From contig JAPDRO010000012.1 in assembly GCA_030247885.1 (NCBI GenBank), forward strand, positions 620,001 to 684,000: a DNA stretch of 64,000 nucleotides. The letters run 5' to 3'. This DNA comes from Taxawa tesnikishii (nom. ined.). Lineage: Eukaryota; Ascomycota; Dothideomycetes; Dothideales. Below are positions 57,574 through 64,000 of this stretch, in pieces (position 1 is the first letter of the stretch; every line of letters starts with the position of its first letter). Made by a program: the position numbers and the translations under genes. The notes under the pieces are model-generated. The model did not search any database. It had not been told where the DNA came from and worked only from the letters and a program-made list of their open reading frames with translations.

Positions 57574-58306
57574 CTCGTCGATGTATATTTATATATGCTT
57601 GTGCGCGTTCAGCTCCAGGTTTTGCGGTAGCAGGAGTGGTGTGGATCGTCACTTGGCTAGATCACAGCGGTAGAACGTATGTAATCGTAGCAATGGAGCG
57701 TGTCGCGTGAATTGTTGTAGCATGAGAACAAAACAACAGAGAGTAAGTGTCTTTGCAAAATAACATGAGAAGAGAGCCGTTTCCAAAGTTTCACACGCTC
57801 CTCTCCGCAGAGTTCGCGTTCGCGCAACGCTCGACGTCACAGCTTCCCTCCGCCGAACTTCCTCATCTATATATATGTCCATTCATTTACCTCCAACACC
57901 TTTTACACGTTGAAGAAGGGCAAAGTGTGAATAAGTCATGAACCAATGCGCAGGATGCTTTGCTGGAGTCGCTAAGGGCACACCGACTGTCGCTACAGTC
58001 TCGTCTTGGCTCAAACATATCGAATATGGTAACGACCCGCGAAGACGCAGAGTGTGAACAAAAAGTCATAGTTCCAGAACGCCATCTCGGCAAGTCTTGC
58101 GGAAGCCACATCGCTCCCAGAGTCACTTCCGTGGCGTAAGATGATGTTTGACATACATAGGGCCATTGAATAAAGGCTTTCATCGCCTCCTCATCCGTGT
58201 CCGGAAGGTAGGCGGAGCGTTTGTGCACATCTTCAGGATCATTGTAGAGTGCTTTCCGGCAAGAAGGAAAACCAGTATCATCATCAGAGGAGAAGCGAGC
58301 GGTGTT
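57574..58306. other. intergenic, nothing recognised
   Basis: About 730 bases between the RBM26/27-like start codon and the TOA2 stop codon. A minus-strand frame at 57887-58228 could be read as a continuation of TOA2 after an intron, but it shows no TFIIA character. Confidence 0.45.
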
Positions 58307-58660
58307 CTACAAGGCTGAAGACGGTTTGAACGAACGAATTACCATTCTCTCCACAGTCATCTCCGTTTTATCGTCAAGCTTCATCTTGACATCCTCGACG
58401 ATGAGCTTGAAAATTCCCTCGGCATCATTGTGCACTCCTTCGACCTTGTTACACGATTTGTAGTGTCCTTTCATATTTGTGATTCTTGCTCTTGCGTGCT
58501 GGGCTAGTACTTGCGCTACGGCCTTGTCGAAGTTCTGCATTACCTTTCTGGCAAGCTGGGGCTCGATACGGCGGTCGCGAATGAGCTCGTCTAACGCTTC
58601 TGCGAGCTCCTCACCGATGCTTGCGCCGCGGTATATCATATGGGGCTTGATGTCTGCCAT
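58307..58660 (-). CDS. TOA2: TFIIA small (gamma) subunit, divergent
   Basis: TFIIA gamma joins TFIIA alpha/beta to stabilise TBP on the TATA box. A single exon codes 117 residues, normal for the family. The N-terminal four-helix bundle half is clear: YRGASIGEELAEALDELIRD, IEPQLARKVMQNFDKAVAQV. The C-terminal beta-barrel half starts with the conserved KGHY. It then departs from the usual family pattern: in place of the expected Cys-Asp-x-Val-Trp-Thr-Phe strand it has a longer VEGVHNDAEGIFKLIVEDVK, and the tail (VERMVIRSFKPSSAL) differs. An undetected terminal intron or true divergence could explain this. TATATAAA lies about 120 bases upstream. Confidence 0.78.
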   Translation of the reverse strand: MADIKPHMIYRGASIGEELAEALDELIRDRRIEPQLARKVMQNFDKAVAQVLAQHARARITNMKGHYKSCNKVEGVHNDAEGIFKLIVEDVKMKLDDKTEMTVERMVIRSFKPSSAL

Positions 58661-58780
58661 TTTGTGATTGACTTGTGGGTTTTAGTTAAGTGATGGTGAG
58701 ATATAGAGAGGACACTGCTTAAGCAAACTGGAAGAGGTGCAAAAGAAGAAGAGAAGCGAAGAGACGAGAAGCCGAAGGGG

Positions 58781-58788
58781 TTTATATA
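58781..58788 (-). promoter_or_regulatory. TATA box-like element upstream of TOA2
   Basis: Minus-strand TATATAAA, about 120 bases before the TOA2 ATG. Spacing fits a fungal core promoter; inferred from base pattern only. Confidence 0.4.
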
Positions 58789-59074
58789 CCCTCCGTGTGG
58801 CTATGCAATGACTCACTCTTGATAGGTCTGGATGGCTGTGCAAACGAGGCTAAAGTGCATTACTTTGAGGAACTTGATTGAATTTTATTTTGCAGTTTCT
58901 TCGTCTCTCTCCACTTCATGCGGTGCGTTCTCATCAGGTAAGAAGTTGTCTCGCGGAAAACGAGCAGTGTGTGTTGTGCCGACAGAATGATGTAGCAGAC
59001 ACGTGAGGTTGGAATAGACGTGATGTGGATGGGGAAAGCTCCAGCAGCCGGATCAATCTCCGCACCAAGGAACC

Positions 59075-59983
59075 ATGACCGTAACCTCACAACAACAGCC
59101 CTCGCCTTCTACTCTCCGCGAGCACCTCGCTCGGGATGGCTTCGTTCGCATTCCTGCAGTGCTCTCCAATGACCGGCTCGAAGAGCTCAGAGCTGCCTGC
59201 AAACGTAGCACCGATCTAGCCCGCACCGGCGAATGGCCCTTCGTCCGTACGCTTCCTAAGCAGTTTCCACCATGGAACACCGACATTTCGCACGGCATCT
59301 GGGGCGTACAGCATCTCATGCACCCGGATCTGCCTGACCATGAGACGTTTGCAGCTTCATACTTTGCTCCGTACATTATCGATGCAGTGACCGCGATCTT
59401 GGAGTGTGAGACGAAAGATCTGGTTATGGAGCTCTATAACCTCCTGGTTCGTCCCGATGAGGACTTCGCATTACGCTGGCACAGAGATGACATTGGGCCG
59501 AGTGTGTCGCTAGATGAGGAAGAGAAGCGGCTTCGCGAGCCTATACTGCATGCGCAATGGAATCTGGCACTGTACGACGACGAGTCGCTTATCGTAGTGC
59601 CGGGCTCACACATGCGTGCGAGGACGGAGACGGAGCGGACTGCACACCCGTTCGAGAACGACCTCCAGGGCCAGGCGGTTGTCAAGATGAATGCCGGGGA
59701 CATTATATTCTATAACAACAACATTCTACACCGCGGGGTCTATCAGAGTATGGTGGAACGCATGACGCTCCACGGCAGCATAGGTGTTGTAGGTGCAGAT
59801 CCTGCAAGAGCCAGAAACGTTCTGCAGCATGGAGTAGGAAGTTGGGTGAACCGATGCGATTTTGGGAATATTGGTGGAGAGGTTGATGGCAAGCCGTTAG
59901 GGCAGCTGGCAGAGGATATGAAAGTCAAACTGATCGCTATGGGGACTGGCAAGGACGTGGGCTATTCCCAGAGCGATGGTTGA
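59075..59983 (+). CDS. phytanoyl-CoA dioxygenase (PhyH) family protein
   Basis: Fe(II)/2-oxoglutarate oxygenase of the PhyH family. A single exon codes 302 residues from the ATG at 59075. Seen: N-terminal REHLARDGFVRIPAVLSND typical of PhyH proteins, WNTDISHGIWGVQHLMHPDL, the iron-binding HxD in LRWHRDDIGPS, VVPGSHMRARTETER, and the distal His region GDIIFYNNNILHRGVY with a following Arg for 2-oxoglutarate. The substrate is unknown; fungal relatives act on varied small molecules and some work in secondary metabolism, but no cluster genes flank it. No targeting signal is evident and the C-terminus is not a PTS1. It is divergent from TOA2 with 414 bases between start codons. Confidence 0.88.
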   Translation: MTVTSQQQPSPSTLREHLARDGFVRIPAVLSNDRLEELRAACKRSTDLARTGEWPFVRTLPKQFPPWNTDISHGIWGVQHLMHPDLPDHETFAASYFAPYIIDAVTAILECETKDLVMELYNLLVRPDEDFALRWHRDDIGPSVSLDEEEKRLREPILHAQWNLALYDDESLIVVPGSHMRARTETERTAHPFENDLQGQAVVKMNAGDIIFYNNNILHRGVYQSMVERMTLHGSIGVVGADPARARNVLQHGVGSWVNRCDFGNIGGEVDGKPLGQLAEDMKVKLIAMGTGKDVGYSQSDG

Positions 59984-60724
59984 GCTGCTTGCGATGCTAC
60001 CTTCTCAACAGATACATCCCACTCCCGCATTCATTGTGGTTCATGTCTCTTGCGCGGTAACGTTGACTAGCATAGCCATCTTCATGATGAGCCATCATCC
60101 ATAGCCAACACCCCTTTACGGACCAGCTCAAGGCTGGCCAACACAACGGGAACATGATAGCAGAATGAACAGAACGAAGTGTCATCTGAGCCGGCGAGGC
60201 GCTGTTTGTTGGCGAGAGCCTGTCGCGAACCGCGACGCGACGCGTGTGATGCAACTACCGGTCCCTGAATGCTCCGTTTCCCCTGCGCCTACTCCGGCGG
60301 TTGTCGGCAATTGGTCGTGTGTACATACGGGCATAGCACAAGCCGAAATGGAGAACGTTGACGTGGGGAAGACGAGATGGAGACTCGACCTCGCGGGTGC
60401 TTTACTCTACCACGTTGCGGCGAGACTCATACCACTCGGAAGATGTTACATCCTACATTACTCGCATTTTCGTCCCAACGATGCAAATACACAACATCGG
60501 TCGGTAGATGGTCTGCTCGCGTGCCCCCGACGTTGCTTCTTGTGGCTTGTTCCGACCTCGACCTCGGCTGGGAAAATCAGCTGCTCATCTGTCACAAGCA
60601 GATGTGGGGAGCATCCCTAGGACCGAACCCGCATGAGTAACATTGTCGACTCACTGCCACTCTTCATATTCCTGAGCACTATCTATTGTACGAAAGGCCG
60701 CGAGGCCTGAACACCACTGTCACC
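59984..60724. other. intergenic, upstream of the PDK gene
   Basis: About 740 bases between two plus-strand genes. Frames at 60165-60620 and 60377-60640 are open but show no family character. No repeat or RNA gene was recognised. Confidence 0.5.
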
Positions 60725-62220
60725 ATGTCGTGGAAGAAATCTGAGAAGCTGATGGAAACCATCCGGCATTATGCCAACTTCCCTGCCACAGGCGTGAGCT
60801 TGAGGCAGATGGTCCAGTTTGGCGAGAAGCCGTCCACTGGTATGCAGCCAGCACTGCATTTAGCTGTTGCAGGCCGTATTGACAAGATTATGCGTTAGGT
60901 ACTTTGTTCCGCGCTTCCCAGTTTCTTTCCGAAGAGTTGCCCATCCGGCTTGCACATCGAGTACAGGAGCTCCAAGAGCTTCCAGACGGCCTGAGCGAGA
61001 TGCCCTCAATCCAGAGGGTACAGGATTGGTACGCGCAGTCATTCGAGGTGTGTATAGCCAGAACAGAAGAGTTGCACCGAATGCTTATTTGGAGTCAGGA
61101 AATCACCACTCTGCCTCGACCGAACCTTTCCACGGATGTCAGGGAGCGCCTCCTTAAACCGGCAACAAGCGGCAGGAATTCACGGATATTAAGTCAGACA
61201 ACTCAGAACCCGAGCGTGGAAAAGGGACAATATCGATCGCAGCGGAATTCGCCCCCAGGCAATGGCAATGGAAACGGACACGGAGAAAAGAAGCCAAGTT
61301 CGGCACGGAGATACTTCAGCGCTGCCGACGATGGTGGTACCTGGCCTCCGGAGCTCAACGACTACAACACACGCTTCGCGGGTACTCTGGACAAGATCAA
61401 GCGCAGGCACGACAGCGTAGTGACAACGGTCGCCCAGGGTATCCTTGAGTACAAGCGGAAGAGACAACGGATGCAGATCGATCATAATATTCAGGCGTTC
61501 TTGGACCGTTTCTACATGTCCCGTATCGGCATTCGTATGCTCATAGGACAACACATTGCTCTCACAGACCAACGGACACACTCGGATCCGAACTACGTCG
61601 GTATCATCTGCACCAAGACGAACGTCCGGGATCTCGCGATGGAGGCGATCGAGAATGCGCGATTTGTTTGCGAGGACCATTACGGCTTGTTTGATGCTCC
61701 CAAGGTACAGCTGGTCTGCGACCCGAATTTGAACTTTATGTACGTGCCTGGCCATCTGTCGCATATGCTGTTCGAAACACTCAAGAACTCTCTACGTGCT
61801 GTTGTGGAGCGGCATGGACAAGACAAGGAGGACTTCCCAGTTACGAAGGTCGTAGTGGCCGAAGGCAAAGAGGACATCACTATCAAGATCTCTGACGAGG
61901 GTGGTGGAATTCCCCGAAGTGCAATACCCCTCGTATGGACATACATGTATACTACGGTGGATCAAACACCAAGCCTGGATCCGGATTTCAACAAAAGCGA
62001 TTTTAAAGCACCAATGGCAGGTTTCGGATACGGACTACCGATTTCAAGACTCTATGCGCGGTACTTTGGAGGAGACCTCAAGCTGATTAGTATGGAAGGG
62101 TGCGTTTCAAGACAGACGCTTGTAAACCGTGAATGAGGAGCTAACACTCTACGCAGGTATGGCACAGACGTCTACCTCCATCTAAATCGCCTGTCCTCAT
62201 CCTCAGAACCCTTGCAATGA
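60725..62220 (+). CDS. mitochondrial pyruvate dehydrogenase kinase-type protein kinase
   Basis: PDK/BCKDK-type kinases phosphorylate and switch off mitochondrial 2-oxoacid dehydrogenases. Exons 60725-60839, 60899-62099 and 62157-62220 give 459 residues. The N-terminal helical domain has LMETIRHYANFPATGVSLRQ, FRASQFLSEELPIRLAHRVQ and LDRFYMSRIGIRMLIGQHIA. The GHKL ATPase domain shows the N box ETLKNSLRAVVE, G1 box SDEGGGIPRSA, and G2 box GFGYGLPISRLYARYFGG. A Gly/Asn/Ser-rich insert at about residues 150-180 interrupts the N-terminal domain. The last exon is 20 codons. Fungi often have two PDK paralogues, and which this is cannot be told here. No obvious presequence is seen. The frame is intact. 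Confidence 0.9.
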
Positions 62221-62950
62221 CAACGACCAGTCATGAGGGATGAGTGGTTCCAACCAATGACGCGAGGAGCCATGTCATCAGACTACAGATATCCTGGATC
62301 ATCCCAAGGATTGACGCAGAGCACAAAGAAACAACCCACAATGCAGAGTCTCACCATGGCCTCGAAGGCAATGAGGCTCAAGAGCCCCTCCAAGAGCCCG
62401 CAACTCAGAGAGGTCAGTGAGAGAAGACAGGTCGGAGATGTCGAGGATATGGTGAGGGAACCTACGGGCGGGCCGGGCGGAACGCCTTGGTGGAGGAATG
62501 TGACTATGGAGGAAGGGCTCTAGGCTGAGCTGCTATGTATATCGGTGTCTTTTGGAAGGATATGAGGGCATGGCGCAGGGCGTGTAGAGCGTTTTGAATA
62601 TGCGACGGCTGGAGGAAGCTAGTCAAACTCCATGGTTGGTTGCATGGATAGTGTTTTAGTGGAGAAAAGCATTCTTACGTACTCCGTTTGATGCTGCCTT
62701 TGTCTGTTTCTGTCGAGCCGCATCCAAAATTCCCCGCATGACTCGCGCGACATCTCGAAGTGTTTCGACGTGGATCGCAATACTGTAACACCCTCCTCCT
62801 TTCATCCTTCACTCACGCACATACACGCCAGTACAAATACCAGATATCCTTTACGAACGACCAACCTCCCACGCTCTCGATCCCTCCTACAATCCAGCTT
62901 AAGACACGAAATCGCATACATAGCCACGCGCAGAAGCGTCTCCCGTAGCA
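62221..62950. other. intergenic, upstream of RPB3
   Basis: About 730 bases. A frame at 62233-62523 is open right after the PDK stop but is low complexity. The last 120 bases before the RPB3 ATG are pyrimidine-rich. Confidence 0.5.
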
Positions 62951-64000
62951 ATGGACTACGATGCGTACGGCGCCCTCGACGGCGAGGATACCGGCCCAAG
63001 AGTCACTATTCGTGAGATGAACACCACAACAATCGACTTCGTTCTCTCCAACACCAACCTCTCTCTCGCCAACTCCATCCGCCGTACCATGATCGCCGAA
63101 GTGCCAACCCTAGCCATCGACCTCGTCGAAATCGAATCCAACACCTCCGTCCTAGCCGACGAGTTCCTCGCGCACCGTCTCGGTCTGGTTCCTCTGTCGG
63201 CGAACGACGTCGACAATCTACTATACACACGCGACTGCGACTGCGACCAGTTCTGCGAAAACTGCAGCGTGGTACTACGGCTCAACGCATCGAACCGCTC
63301 CTCGGACGAAATCGTAAAAGTCTTCGCGAAAGACTTGTTCATCGACAGCGGCTTCTCCGCACGCAACGACTACGGACGACGCGGGGGCGCGAACGGGTTG
63401 GACGGCGATGGCACACAGCGCGGTGAGCCAGTGATTCTGGATCCAGAGGGTCAGGGGCCTCTGATCTGCAAGTTGAGGAGGGGCAAGAGCTTAGAGTGAG
63501 GTGTATCGCGAAGAAGGGAATCGCGAAGGAGCACGCGAAGTGGAGTCCGACGACGGCGGTGGGATTCGAGTACGACCCGCACAACAAGCTAAGGCATGCG
63601 GATTTGTGGTATGAGGCGGACAAGCTGGGGAGTGGCCGCCGAGCAAGAACGCGGCGTGGGAGGAGCCGGCGCAGGAGGGTGAGGTTTTCGACTACGATGC
63701 TGAGCCGGTACGTACAAGTCCCAAGCCCAGGTCAAATGCGGGCGACAAGGCTTTCAAAGTCGAGACGGTGGGGATGACTAACACTGCAACTCGCAGAACA
63801 CATTCTACGTCAACCTCGAAGGCAGCGGCGTCATGCCCCCGACCAGATCTTCCACTCTGGTGTCAGTGTTCTGCAGAAGAAACTTGCCGACATCATGTTA
63901 AACCTCGGCGACGAGGGCCAGACCAATGGCGTGAACGGCGTCCCGCAAAGCCCGGACATGATGGACGGGAACGAAACCGCATACGGCGGCAATCAGACAA
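62951..64000 (+). CDS. RPB3: RNA polymerase II subunit Rpb3 (3' partial, three frame breaks)
   Basis: Rpb3 forms the assembly platform of RNA polymerase II with Rpb11, equivalent to a bacterial alpha subunit. Exon 1 runs 62951-63707, an 89-base intron follows, and exon 2 starts at 63797 and is still open after correction at the window end. Seen: [40 protein letters not shown], the [11 protein letters not shown] motif, the zinc-binding cysteines [10 protein letters not shown], and [20 protein letters not shown]. Breaks lie at GGGG 63480-63483 (five Gs give [10 protein letters not shown]), GGGG 63627-63630 (five give [12 protein letters not shown]) and CCCCC 63836-63840 (six give [14 protein letters not shown]). 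All three are single-base losses in runs. Confidence 0.93.

Noticed and set aside
1-64000. secondary-metabolite cluster, CRISPR array, prophage or active transposon
   Set aside because: No polyketide synthase, NRPS or terpene cyclase, no spacer arrays, no reverse transcriptase or transposase motifs, and no long terminal or inverted repeats were seen on reading both strands.

Overview
The window is nuclear DNA from a filamentous ascomycete (Pezizomycotina). Most genes are split by short introns of about 47-125 bases with GT..AG ends, and a few introns reach about 230 bases. The conserved genes are classic fungal housekeeping genes (EAF3, RHEB, VPS45, VTI1, TMA22, TPC1, MGE1), and they sit beside fungal-specific families: a Pth11-type rhodopsin-domain membrane protein, a BYS1-like secreted antigen and a laccase. 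A dothideomycete-like genome is my best guess, but the sequence alone does not fix the species.

Layout. 0-9 kb: partial gene, coiled-coil hypothetical, TMA22, a DJ-1/PfpI protein, the thiamine pyrophosphate carrier TPC1, a gamma-butyrobetaine dioxygenase-like enzyme and a small membrane protein. 9-20 kb: peroxisomal acyl-CoA oxidase, mitochondrial GrpE (MGE1), a disordered coiled-coil protein and a BYS1-like secreted protein. 20-24 kb: gene-poor DNA with a cluster of short tandem repeats, then a decayed type IIC P-type ATPase that lacks its catalytic core. 24-34 kb: RCC1-repeat protein, alpha/beta hydrolase, VTI1, EAF3 and the rhodopsin-domain protein. 34-44 kb: a laccase with a very long Ser/Thr-rich N-terminus, uracil phosphoribosyltransferase and WAPL/Rad61. 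44-64 kb: RHEB, a WHIM-type chromatin protein, ribosomal protein uL2, VPS45, an RBM26/27-like RNA-binding protein, TFIIA gamma, a PhyH-family dioxygenase, a pyruvate dehydrogenase kinase and the start of RPB3.

The genes do not form a pathway cluster; it is an ordinary mixed housekeeping stretch. Loose themes are mitochondrial metabolism (TPC1, MGE1, PDK, BBOX-like), transcription and chromatin (EAF3, WAPL, WHIM protein, TFIIA gamma, RPB3) and endosomal/vacuolar trafficking (VTI1 and VPS45).

The strongest sequence-level signal concerns quality. At least 15 reading-frame breaks fall in 11 otherwise well-conserved genes. Almost all are repaired by adding one base to a homopolymer run, mostly G or C runs. 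This looks like systematic homopolymer undercalling in the assembly, not mass pseudogenisation. Gene models that ignore it will be cut in two. I found no convincing previously undescribed system. The most biologically interesting items are the ATPase remnant, the mucin-like laccase and the divergent TFIIA gamma. Spans given for split genes run from start codon to stop codon; exon boundaries are in the evidence and were inferred by hand from splice signals and remembered family patterns.
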